Assembly: GCF_016808335.1 (NCBI RefSeq)
Contig: NC_053149.1
Coordinates: forward strand, 24,403,238 to 24,467,237
Length of the DNA: 64,000 nt
Origin: Panicum virgatum
Lineage: Eukaryota; Streptophyta; Magnoliopsida; Poales; Poaceae
Direction of reading: 5' to 3'
The position numbers were made by a program, and so were the translations under genes. This document shows, piece by piece, positions 10,916 to 21,872 of this stretch. The notes below the pieces were generated by a model, which saw only the letters and a list, made by a program, of their open reading frames with translations, made no database searches and was not told where the DNA came from. How positions within the stretch are numbered: position 1 is the stretch's first letter; the number at the start of each line of letters is the position of its first letter.

Positions 10916-12553
10916 CCCCTTCTTCCTTCCGCTCTTGGCTGCGGGCTCAGGATGCAGGGGACGCGGAGAAGGCGAAGCAGAATAAAAGCAAATGGCCAGG
11001 TGAACCCGGAACCTCCCCTTTCTCTTCATATTTATTCACCATTACGGGCGCATCCGTAGCCATGGCCCAAATCTACCGCATTGAAGGCGGTAGATTTTGC
11101 TATCGCTGACGGATGGGTCCCACGACCGCGGAGTCTCCCACGCGCGCATGCGACAATAAATGCGACACGGTAACCGGCGGGCGCGGCGCGACTGTTGCGC
11201 TATCCCATCCGTCAGCCGCCGCCCACGCCGCTTCGTTTGCCCGAGGCGGATGCCTGAAAAGGCGCGCCCACGCCGTGCCGCCCAAATCGGGCCACGTCGC
11301 CCGCTACTAGCGGAAGACCCGCGCGCGTGTGGCTCACGGTTCTGCGACGTTTTCAGATCATGACATAATATTCCTTCATTGGGTCCCTTTACCCTCGAAG
11401 GAATCGCATTTCGAGGCCTTACTGATCAGGGGGTCGAAGCCTGGCCCTTCAGGGGGTTCGACAGGCGCCCCAGATCACCAGAGTCAGGGACTGCGGGGAT
11501 GTGCCGTACAAGCTACCCTCGAGCGCGGAGTTCGAGACATCCTACGTAGTGTTCAAGGCCAGTCGAGGGTGCCTAGAAGGGGGATCCCATCGAGGGAGAG
11601 CATCGAGCCCTCGAACCCTACCGAATGGGTTCGAGCCCCGCCTAGCGAACCCTCGCGAGCACTTTATGAGACATGTCTATGGACCACGAGCCGACCCCTA
11701 TCGAATGGGGCACGGACGTCCGCTTGAACAACCCGCTAATAGCTCACTGAAGCAGCCATAGCTCGCGGCCCGGGCATGGGTAGCATGGTGCGCTTCACCC
11801 CTCCTCCCTGCGGAAGGGCGACGAGGGTCGTAGTCGAAGTCGAGGGTTTCCCCTGAACGCCTTCACACGGGCCTAGGCTCGGGGGCTCCTCGCACACCAC
11901 AGTTCAAAACCACACCCTCGAATAAATCGACAACCGTCACTTATGGAGCTCCACGTGTAAACCGAACCCACCGCTATTAGCGTACGTTCCCCTAATGGCT
12001 AAAGCTGAACGCCGGATCTCTGTACCAGCACTGAGAGTGCCGAGGCCGGCTGAAAAAGTGTCGATGCCGGCTGAAAAAGAAGCTGGACGGCCATCCCAGT
12101 AAAGCTACCCAGCGGGACAACATTTATAGCCCTTGGACGAGCACAAAACTCTCCTCCAAGACCTCGGGGGCTACACCCGCGGGTGCACTGACGCGCCCCC
12201 GCGAAGGTAACTTCACACATATTCGAGGGTCGAGACTCTATTACATCCCTATACCCTCGGGGATCCTCCCCGTAGAGGAGAAAGGGAACTTTATTGCTCA
12301 ATGCAAATAAAGATTACAAAGGGTCACCGGCGCGAAGCCATCGAAAGATACAAACACGTTGCCACCTACGTGGCAATTTTCCCTGTCTTGGGGAGGAGAG
12401 AGCGACGCAGAAAGGCACCGAGCCCCTAGCTGACGCAATAGCGAGGCTGCTAGGGATGCGAGAAGCAGCCCCCAGACCTCACAGGTCCAGCGGGACGCTC
12501 TCCTCGCAAGTCTTCTTCTAGCGTCTCCTCCACCGAAGACCACGCGGGGGGTC
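10913..12553 (+). other. T1 interior, non-coding
   Basis: GC-rich with many CCCTCGA/TCGAGGG words that also fill the T1 LTR. CTCGGGGGCT occurs at 11878 and CTCGGGGGCTAC at 12163-12174, further copies of the polypurine-tract motif. No recognisable gene. Confidence 0.5.
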
Positions 12554-13567
12554 GAGCTTGTGACACCTCTGGTGTCAGTTTAACCAAAGCTAGTCAATTA
12601 ACATAACTTCACACACAAATGAGCTAAGAAAACTTAAATAAGAACCCTATGTCTAGTTCTTGCAAACTTGTGTGTAAATGTATGTGTGCATGTGTTTGAG
12701 TGCAATGTGTTTGAAAAAAAAATAATTGGTACCCTTTTAAACTTGACTTGACATGTGTGGTAAATAAGGCAATAAAATACACTTTTCATAATGAGCTATA
12801 AACTTGCTATGCAAATCAAACCCAAACTGGAAAGCCCTCAAATGCAAAGATCAATGGAACCATTCTTGGATTTGTGAAGAGCTACTAATTCAAACAAATT
12901 AAATAAACAAGAGTTCAATTTCTAGAAATAAGGAAGTTAAAAATAACTTTCAAACCAATGCACTTATGCATAGGAAAATGAATATACATATTCACCATGT
13001 CAGGTTCAACAAAAACCTAGTTGAAGCCTAGGAGTAAAAGTGCCAAAATTCACATGAAATGATAAGTACTTTAAATGACAGTTTTTAAAATAATTAAATA
13101 ACTCTCAAACCATTGCTCTAATGAAAAAGTGCATAACACGAAAGTTGTAGATCTCGAAAAACTGAGCAAAAGTGGTATTCAACAATTTTTCATTTGAGGC
13201 CAAGAAGATGGAGAAAAATTGAAATTACAGAACTGGGTTTTGGAACTTTGGTCTAATTACGAAACTGCTCCTGACCGTTTCTTCCACCTCCGTCTCCCTG
13301 CACCTCGCCCACGGCGGCGCCGTACGCCGGCGAAGCCACTTGGCCACCCCCACGCGTCGCGCCTCCGCCCAAAACCGCTCCCGCGCCCCTGGTATTGCCC
13401 CAACCCACCTTCTCGGGCGCCCCTGAGCTCGCCACGCCCCCCTTTCCTCTCCTGCGCACGCCACGAGGATGGCCGCCGCGCCACGCGCCGAGCCCGCGTC
13501 CTCCCCTGGCTTCGCGCCCTACCCCGGCTGCTCCCTCCTCAGCTCGCCCTCCCCCTCCTTCCGGGCC

Positions 13568-13576
13568 TATAAAGGG
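13568..13576 (+). promoter_or_regulatory. TATA box of the D1 5' LTR
   Basis: TATAAAGGG inside the GC-rich block; the copy in the 3' LTR is at 22869-22877. It would leave a leader of about 3.4 kb within the LTR. A splice-donor-like AAAG/GTAGCT lies near 13855, so a spliced leader is possible. Confidence 0.6.
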
Positions 13577-15432
13577 CAGAGCCCAGCCCCTCGCGCGTGC
13601 CCAGCAAGGCCGCCGGCCATCGCCACCATTGCCGGACGCCGCCGGAGCTCCGTAGAGCCACCGTTCCGCCCCTCCTCGGCTCCAATAGAGCCCCTGAACG
13701 GGTTCCTCTCACCGCCCTGCACCTCACTGGCCAAGCCCCGCCGCCTTTCCCTCGCCGGAGTCGCGCCACCGGCGACCAGAACCTCCGCCGGCCGCCCCTC
13801 ACCGTGGACCCGCCTCCTCAGACCCTCTCCCGACGAGCCACGGCCACCCAAAGGTAGCTCTCGAGCTCCTCATCCTTTTCCCCCACTTTCCCCTCGCCGC
13901 CGGCCAACCTCCTCGCCGGGAAACGCCACTCCCATTCCCTGCTCTGTTCTGAAGTTCCGCTAGGGACCTCGATTGAGAAGAACCAAAACCTCCAGGGACT
14001 AATCTGCAAAATGTGCTTAAACTCCAAAACAGCAAACTTCAAAAATGCCTAGAAAATCGTATAAAAATCATAAAAATGCAAAAAAAAAAATGTTCTGGAA
14101 TCCTTAGAACAAGAACTACAACTTTTGTTACAGTCACATATTCATATTTTGCTTTTATTTTAATCTACGAAAATGATTAGATTAAATGGGCTATGTTTGT
14201 TCTAGATGTTATGCTCAGTAACCATAGCTGGTTTTTGGCTAGGCGATGTCTTGCAATGTTTCTAGTACCTGGTAAAAATTTGAATGCCTTGTGACTCAAT
14301 TAACTAGGTCAAAGTTCCAAGATTCCTAAATCTACTAGTATTGCTCATATATTAATTCTGGTAGAAATGTTAATGATCTATGTATGAAATTTTTTCTGTG
14401 TATACATGTTACTAAATCCTTACTGTGCGCAAGTTTTAGAAATTATTGAACGAATTAACTATATATTTGAGTTAATGCTTGATAAGTAGGCTTTATTTGT
14501 GATATATAGTTCCTGTGCTTAGATAAATCTAGGTTTATTTCTGAAACATTGTTTTAGTCATATAAACATGCCTACTAATTTTGAGCACCATTTACTGAAT
14601 ATTATTACAGTTATAATCCATGCTTGAGATATCATGTTTAGTTTTGCTATTTTTGTTCTAGAAGAAATCTGTCATTTTTGGCCTTCATCTTTTTACATGT
14701 TACTAGATATAATGAGAACTAGCTATGGTAAAAGTTTCATATGCAGTACTGGTCAAAATGGACCTTGAGAAATTTATGCTAATTCATGTTTAGTTAAATG
14801 CATAACTAATTTATCTGGTGGTTATAAAGCTCGATAATTTTTCTGGAGTATGTTTAGCTCATGAATAGGCTCTGGTAAAAATTTGAGAATCATATCCCTA
14901 GTACAACTCTCTGGAGAATTAATCTTAGTTAATGGCTTGTTGTTTTTGTTCTTTTTATTACCTCTGCTGTATACGTGAATAAAATCTGGAAAAATTTCAG
15001 TACTGAGTAGATGCTCCCGTAAAATTTGTAGCACCAGAATCTATGTAAAACATTCTGTACAAAAAGGTGAAGCAACTAGATTAATCCACTTGCATGAATA
15101 GTTATAATTTTTGCTTTATGATTAGATGCTGAATTTTATACCATAGATGTTAAAGTTTGGGATGTGTGTTACTTTAGTTTTTCATCACTAGCTCATGAGT
15201 AAATTGGTTGCTATGAAATAGTGAAAGTCTGCTATGTTTTAATGATAAGAATGAAAATCAAAACACACAGCTCTTTTATGAAGTAAATTGAAATTAAGAA
15301 TACTCTATAAACGATTGCCCAGAAAATAAAGTTAACTAAGACCACCACAACAAACACGTGCTATTCTGGACTACAACTTTATAGTGAAGGAAAGAAATAT
15401 GTTATATCATGTTGTAACAATATCATTTCTGC

Positions 15433-15690
15433 ATGCATATAGAAACGGTAAATCTACTCGACGGTGATTACGAGTTGGTGCCCGCGAATACTACCGCTCC
15501 GGAGAGTGTCTCTCTTAATTATACTGACTTGAATCAAGACCCGAACAAATGTTCGGAAGAGCAAAAGGCTACTTTTGAACAGTGCCCAAGAAGGCAAGCC
15601 CCGGTGCATAATCCCATTATTTTACATATTATATTCATCTTACTATTTGTGTATGTTGTAATAATTTTATTGCGCATTTACGTTTTCTAG
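15433..15690 (+). CDS. Small ORF inside the D1 LTR with a hydrophobic tail
   Basis: An 85-residue frame. The first two thirds are polar and acidic (YELVPANTTAPESV, then LNQDPNKCSEEQ). The last 25 or so residues are strongly hydrophobic (ILHIIFILLFVYVVIILL), like a single membrane span. The corresponding frame in the 3' LTR (to 24990) lacks the first ATG (ATA), can begin only at a later ATG (24775), and has Lys to Gln in the DPNK word. I do not recognise the product. Its location in the probable leader of the LTR transcript makes translation possible but unproven; it may be a chance frame. Confidence 0.3.
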   Translation: MHIETVNLLDGDYELVPANTTAPESVSLNYTDLNQDPNKCSEEQKATFEQCPRRQAPVHNPIILHIIFILLFVYVVIILLRIYVF

Positions 15691-17026
15691 GAGTTGATCG
15701 AAAACCTTAGGTGCATGATCCCTAGGTACCTATGTTTGTTATCTGGATCTTTTTCTCGACTAGTTGCCCCGCTAACTAGGTACGGTAAAAGTCGAGAGGT
15801 TTCCTGCCTTTCGCGAGATTATAGGAGTTGACTGACTTTAATTCCTGCTGAAATATAAGGACAACGGACGGGGTTGTGTAGTTGTGATACCCCGCTGGTG
15901 TAGTAAAAATAGCTAAGGTCGCGGGGTGTGGCTCATTTCGTTAAGCGTTTGAAAGTACTAGCCACATGCCGAGAAATATGGTAATCGGTAAGCTTAAGTA
16001 CCTGATTGGACCAGCGAGTGGAACGATCTCGCACCCTCCTGGTAGAAGTAGGTTTTATTTTTGTCCAGACGTACAGGTGCAGAGACGTCGGGCTCTGTAG
16101 TCGGGGAGGGTGTGCCGGATCCACGGACTGGAAAGAAAGGGGGAAAGTTGTGTGGGTGACTTGGTTCCCATACGTGTGGTCCAGGTTCCCCTGGCCAGGT
16201 TGAAATTCGATTCAGAATCGTCCGCCTCTCACGGCATGAGACTGCTTAATGTTTTTGGTCACATAGAGTAACAAGTGGAACATGATGATGATAATACTGC
16301 TGGTTGATTAAATGGTTGCTCTACCATGTTTGTGTAGAGTTAGATGCAAACGTAGAATAGTTAATCCAACTGGAAGATGGCTAAATAAAATCTGAAAATA
16401 AGGATCAACATTTAGTGGCATTTTTGGCAAAACAAACCCCACCAACCAAAAAGCCTTGCATGTCTAGTTATCGGACTATGTTATATCTGGTGACGGGTCA
16501 GTCTTGCTGAGTATTAGTATACTCAGCCTTGCTTGTGGCACTGTTTTTCAGGTACTAACTTTGAAGATCTGTTCGCGAGTCTTACTTGGCTGTGTACTTT
16601 GCCTCCGGGCTGGTCTGTTGAGTGGGATGGCCCTTCAGCCGGTGCTGACCACCCTCCCGCTGAGTGACGCTTTCGTACGGGCTTTATCGATGCGTCATGT
16701 TTTTCGCTAGTTATCTTTTAATGCTTCCGCTGAACAATGAGACTTGGATCATTTGAGTAGATGGAACTCTGTAGTACTTTGCTACTTTGAACATGGTTTG
16801 TAATAAATTTATTTTCCGCTGCAAACTCTGAGGTGTATGTAATATTCTGTGTTGTAATCTCCGGGCTCACCTTCGTGCGAGTGTTGTCTGCTGATCCTGG
16901 AAGAGCGTGGCTTTTATCGAGGCTTCACTCGAGGAACTACCGGTGAGTGCCGAATTGGGTCAGAGTTGCTTAGCAACAAAGATCAGTGCACCCGGGCCCA
17001 GTAGTTTTGGGTGGTTCTGCCACAGC

Positions 17027-17038
17027 TGGCATCAGAGC
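17027..17038 (+). promoter_or_regulatory. D1 primer-binding site
   Basis: TGGCATCAGAGC, two bases after the LTR end. It differs at one position from the TGGTATCAGAGC used by many plant elements with initiator-Met tRNA. Confidence 0.8.
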
Positions 17039-19227
17039 TCGCAGACAGCCTACCAGAGATGGCAACCCTTGTTTTCTAACAACAAACCTTAAAACTTGAC
17101 TTCAAGACTACTAAAGTTTTTGAGAGAATTTAGGATCTCCAAGGACAAGTCTAGAACGTAAAGCCCTAGGGGATCTTATGGGTATAATCAGGTGGCTTAT
17201 TTTGTATGGCTAACTTCCAGCACATTACTTTCTAGTATTTAAATTCCGAAATTTAAATTCTACAACTACATCGTCGTCGCGGAGGTATGCTTACTCAGTC
17301 AGCTGAGCGAGTCTGACCTTCCCGTCGGTGATGCGAGCCGAACGCTGGAGCTCAAGCAGTGGCCTACTTGAGCTGCTGCCCATATACCAACTTCGGTTGA
17401 TTATATGGAGAGTAATGGTTCGAAATTGGAATTCAATTCCCCGTCAAAGATGGTACACAGTCAATACGTTATTTCGATAACGTATGCTTAACGTTGTCCA
17501 TACGGCGGGAATTGTATGGATGCCGGTTCTATAGTGATCGGTAATGTATGGGAATGCTTTCGTGAGTGTTGGCACGAAAGGTTCATTTTATATACTGTCA
17601 ATCTTCTGCAGGTATGCTAACTCGAAATCGAATCATAGGCTAGATATCTATATCAAGTAGCTATATAGTGAGAGACGTAATATGTATGCCACCAAAGTCA
17701 TTTGCGTAAGACCAAGGTTACTTGGCAATTCTTTTCCTTGGTGAGGACGAATAGGCTCTGCATTCATTCTCAAATCTTCAGCAAAGAAACCTTTGGAAGA
17801 AATTGTAATCGAAAAGGTCACAAATCCATCATTAAGGATCATCTAGCAAATCTGTGTAATCTGGAAATTCTGGTTTCCTCGAATTTTTAACATATGAAAA
17901 TCACTTCAAATCAAGTTTAGGTTGTAATATGAAATGTAGCTACGACAAATTCCAAGCTGCTGTAAAAATATGAGAATTTTTTAAGTTTCCCACCTTAGTG
18001 TTTTTAAATTTATAGTAATCTTCTGCAAATCTGTTAACTCGGAGCGGTCTGTCCAAACGAAATTTTTCGACCACCTTAAGATGCTTATATGAAAAATCTT
18101 TCAACACAAAAGTTGTAGGGAACTTGATGAATAACTCACTGTAAAATTTTTATTTATCTTTGTCAAGTGGTTTGGTAGATATGGTCAAATTTCACCCTCT
18201 CTGGACAATCTGTTTTCTGGTTTGACATCGCTTCAAAACCTTGAGCATATCACCTTGTTAGGATCTGAACTGGCCTTAGTGTTGTCTAGATGAAATGTTC
18301 CTAACTACCTTGGGCATCTTCTGTAAAAGTTTGAGAATTTTATGCCAAGTAGATTGTCCCTGGTGAACAAAACACTAGCCCTCTGGTTGCTGAGTTTTCT
18401 GGGTAGCCAGCAAGATGAAAACTTGAAAACATGACCACATTAAAATCTGATTTGGATCTAGGCTTGACTAGAAAAGTTGTGCACAATTACTAAATACATG
18501 TCCTAGAAAAATTTCAAAAATTTTTGGACCCCTCTATTTAGAGTGATGAAAAACTAAACTTGCTTCCGGTACAATTGAACTCTCATTGTCCAATTTATAT
18601 CCTACGGGATATTGCTAAAATTTTCACCCTTGTAGATGACTTTTCTTGGATATGAGTTGAATAATCAAGTGGTCACAAATTTCATGATCTAGGTTCTCAC
18701 AAATTTTCAAATCCATGAAGATAGTATACTCCAAGCTATAGACAAAACATTATCGCCTGGCCTACTGAAAAACAGCCAGAATAGAGAAGCAAAGACCGAA
18801 TATTTCACCCATCTTAACCACTGTTTTAGCCTTGGGGTTGAATACCAAAGTTGCTCCAAACATCCTAAGCTACATGCCTACAAAATTTCAACTTCATTAG
18901 ATGTATACAGTAGGAGTTATGGCCTAAATACAGAGATTCTGTTCAGAAAACCAGAGGTGTAGTAATGGACAATTTCAACCATCTTACTCTTAGAATTAGC
19001 CTCTGAGTTGACTACCAAAGGTGTAGCACGTCTAATTATCTAGTTGCTGTCAAAATTTCAGAAAGTTTCGATGAACCAAAAGAAAGTTACAAATTTCTTT
19101 GTAACGACTAATGCTGCACAAACTGGTTACACAGCATTTGTTGTGTTCTATTTTGTTGCACACTTGTTCATTGCATCTTGTAAGCTATACGAATGCTATC
19201 GCTGATGCTTGAACTCATATATTTCAG
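17039..19227 (+). other. D1 leader with degenerate repeated units
   Basis: No coding signal. Sequence words such as CTGTAAAAATTTGAGAATTTT recur (about 17960 and 18321), and a block at 18030-18200 is repeated in diverged form at 20508-20690, on the other side of the gag scrap. Confidence 0.55.
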
Positions 19228-19884
19228 ATGGTGAGAGCCACCCATAGTAATCTAGATAATTTCGGTGCCAGTGGTAGCGGATCGCAGCCACCACCACCCG
19301 GCCTTGAGGAATTACTTGCCACCCAAAATGAGTTGCTTCGACAACTTGTTCAGGGACAGCAAGCGATTTCTCATTTTCTGCAGCAACAACACTTTCAACT
19401 AGATGGGCACAAGGTCCACCAATCTCCAGTTGCAGACTATCAAGAGCTCCAGGAAGAGACACAAGAAATAAAGGATGTTCACGCGGATTCCCTAATGCCG
19501 CCATCACAACTTCTGATGAAACTTAAGGATGACCAAGTAAAGTGTCTGACCTCCAAGCATGGCTCAAGCAATATGGACTTGACTGGATGGGAAATTACAT
19601 GCACAAAATTCATTCCCCGTGGTAAAAGACAAACCCGCAATGCTATTGCTGCCAACACAGTCCTAAGAGCAAGAACTCGCTCGCCTGTCCGTGAAACCAT
19701 GGACCCAGCTAGGTGCACTATACCCGAGAATGGTTCAGTAGATATGCCAGTGATGACATCCGTACGATGCAAACAGCACAATGGTCCGAGTGAGACGAAC
19801 CGTTGTTTCATCTGTAGAAGTCCTACCCACTTCGCTCGAAGATGCCCTCAGGCCACACATGCAAAATCAGGACCAAGGTTCTAG
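19228..19884 (+). pseudogene. D1 gag remnant with CCHC zinc knuckle
   Basis: Frame of 218 residues starting MVRATHSNLDNFG. The N-part is Pro/Gln-rich (PPPPGLEELL, then LLRQLVQGQQAISHFLQQQ). The capsid domain is largely missing. Near the C-end CFICRSPTHFARRC is a Cys-X2-Cys-X4-His-X4-Cys knuckle, the nucleic-acid-binding motif of gag. The frame then stops, and the following 100 bp continue a decayed Lys-rich tail in other frames. Much shorter than a normal Tekay gag, so best seen as a deletion relic. Other reading: a gag-only non-autonomous element. Confidence 0.65.
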
Positions 19885-21369
19885 CCAAACAACTAAAAGC
19901 ATGCGCAAAAGATTGCGGGATGAGTGCAAGAAACAGGCTGATCAGGTCGAACAAGGAAGGATCAATTTCACCACTCTTGAAGAAATTCATGAAGGTCAAC
20001 AGAAATATAAAGAACTTGCATAACTTTCTTGGTCAGTACACTGCATTGCAACATGTGCAACGCATGCCCACGCACTTACTCAGCACACTTGTGTGTACCA
20101 CATTATGTGCATAAACCATGTGTACCATCACACCTATGAACCGCACATCCACTAGCTTACCTCAGGACAAATGCACCAATCCGTGTGCATATTTCTTAGG
20201 AGTATGGGTCGTTGTATCCGTATATTACATCGACACAAACTTATCTCCCATGGGTGCTTTAACTCATTTAACCACATATCTGCATTGCCACATTGCAATC
20301 TCCATCCTAGAAGGCAATCAAATGTAAGCGGACCGGTAGGTACAGAAGAGAAACCCAAATCTCAGACCTGATCAACTACCTCAAAATAAGTTGAGCCTGT
20401 GTAACAAAATGTAGTAAAACAAATCTCCTTACTGCTGTAAAATTTTGAAAATTTTGGAGAATTGTAACCCTCTAAAATTCAGTCTTTTGGTAAACCCCTA
20501 TGATCCTATCAACTTGTAGCAGTCTGGCCACATGAATTTTTCGACCCACCTAAACGCTTTTCCTGAGAAAACGTTAAACATGAAAGTTGCTGATAACTAA
20601 GTCTAGAAGCTACTGAAAGTTTTTGAGAATTTTATTTCAAGTGGTTTGGTACTTACAGTCAAAATACTAGCCCTCTGTTCATGTCTGAAATCTGGGTCAA
20701 CCTTCCTGCAAACACTTAAGGATTTGACTATCTTAAGCTCTGTTTCTGAGTTGGAGTTGACTAGAGGAAATGATCACAATTATCTTAGGCACCCCCAGTA
20801 AAAATTTGAGAATTTTTCGACCTTGGATTCATCAGTTATGCTAAATTTTATCAGCTACCCAGAATCTGTCCTGCGAAAATCATCAAGTACAAGCTCTTCT
20901 AAAGAATGGAGAAGCCTAAATGTTTTACTGCGACAAGGATAGAGTTGTATGGTTTGAATCTCCATAGTGGATCAACTGAACCGTGATCTCTGAAAACCAA
21001 TTCTTGATAGGTCACCCCTTCCAAAGCTTTCCAGTCACTTGAGTATTAACAAAGTATATCAAGACCCTAGGCAAAATTTCTCGCTAAATATATCTCATAA
21101 TGCTATACCGAGACCACTTATAAATACCCATTACACTCCAATTTTTGCCGATTATGGATTTCATGATTGGTTTGCCAAGCACCTCTCCAAGGCCTGATTC
21201 CATATGGATCATTATCGACAACCGACACCTTTTCTTCAATTACACACTATTCATACTACCAAGAAGTGAGCCGGTATTCATCTTGATTACATTATGGTCT
21301 GCATATCACACCACATAGAATTAATTCCAATAGTGACATTCAATTCCTAGGACATTTTTGGGAAATCCC
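19885..21369 (+). other. D1 interior without coding signal
   Basis: This is where protease, RT and RNase H would be expected; I see only AT-rich sequence with repeated CTGTAAAATTTTGA-like words (about 20435, 20613 and 20796) and the second copy of the 18030 block. Confidence 0.5.
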
Positions 21370-21850
21370 TTGTAATCTTCTCCTATCACCAAACTGATCC
21401 GAAGTTCAGCTTATCATCCTCGAACCGACGGCCAAACTGAAAAGTGGACCGAATCTTAAAAGACATGCTAAGATCTTATATCAATCATTATGACAACCAC
21501 TGAAGACCAATACCCGTTTTTAGCAGAGTTCTCACCCAGCTATCAAGCAAGCTGGAAAATGGCACTATTTAAAGCATCGTACGATCAAAGGTGTCAAACT
21601 CCTCTGAGTTTGTCGCAAACCGAAGACCACTAAATATTTGGACCAGACTTGATCATTAAGCAGAATAACAACCAAAGGTAATACAAGAAAATCTTAGAGC
21701 TGACCACTCTAGCCAAATGAGTTATTTGGATAAGAAGAAGAAAATCTTTGCAACTCGAAGTCGGTAATAATGTCTACCTTCTGATTTCACCAACCAAAGG
21801 CACACACACTTGTCCACACTTAGCTTATTCTACCTGAATCTCAGGACGAG
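21370..21850 (+). pseudogene. Decayed integrase C-terminal region of D1
   Basis: Conceptual reading with stops and frameshifts gives the recognisable order of a Tekay integrase tail: a YHPRTDGQTE-like word near 21413-21440, an EFS...SYQASWKMA-like word near 21525-21560, QRCQTPLSLSQ near 21590-21615, and VYLLISPTKG near 21770-21800. The catalytic core is upstream and unrecognisable. No chromodomain could be seen. The tail ends shortly before the polypurine tract, as in intact relatives. Confidence 0.65.
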
Positions 21851-21859
21851 ATTCTTTTT

Positions 21860-21872
21860 AAGGGGGGTAGGC
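21860..21872 (+). promoter_or_regulatory. D1 polypurine tract
   Basis: AAGGGGGGTAGGC directly before TGTGACACC, the expected plus-strand primer site for reverse transcription. Confidence 0.85.

Larger units (their letters stand above)
12559..17024 (+). repeat. D1 5' LTR
   Basis: 4466 bp. An AT-rich opening is followed by a very GC-rich block (13225-13960) with a TATA box at 13568, then an AT-rich half with a small ORF (15433-15690). GC-rich frames around 13219-13963 are open on both strands because of composition and are not called as genes. Confidence 0.93.

Noticed and set aside
13219..13963. Overlapping frames on both strands in the D1 LTR, repeated at 22520-23303
   Set aside because: High GC keeps all frames open; no domain, and the block is part of an LTR present twice.
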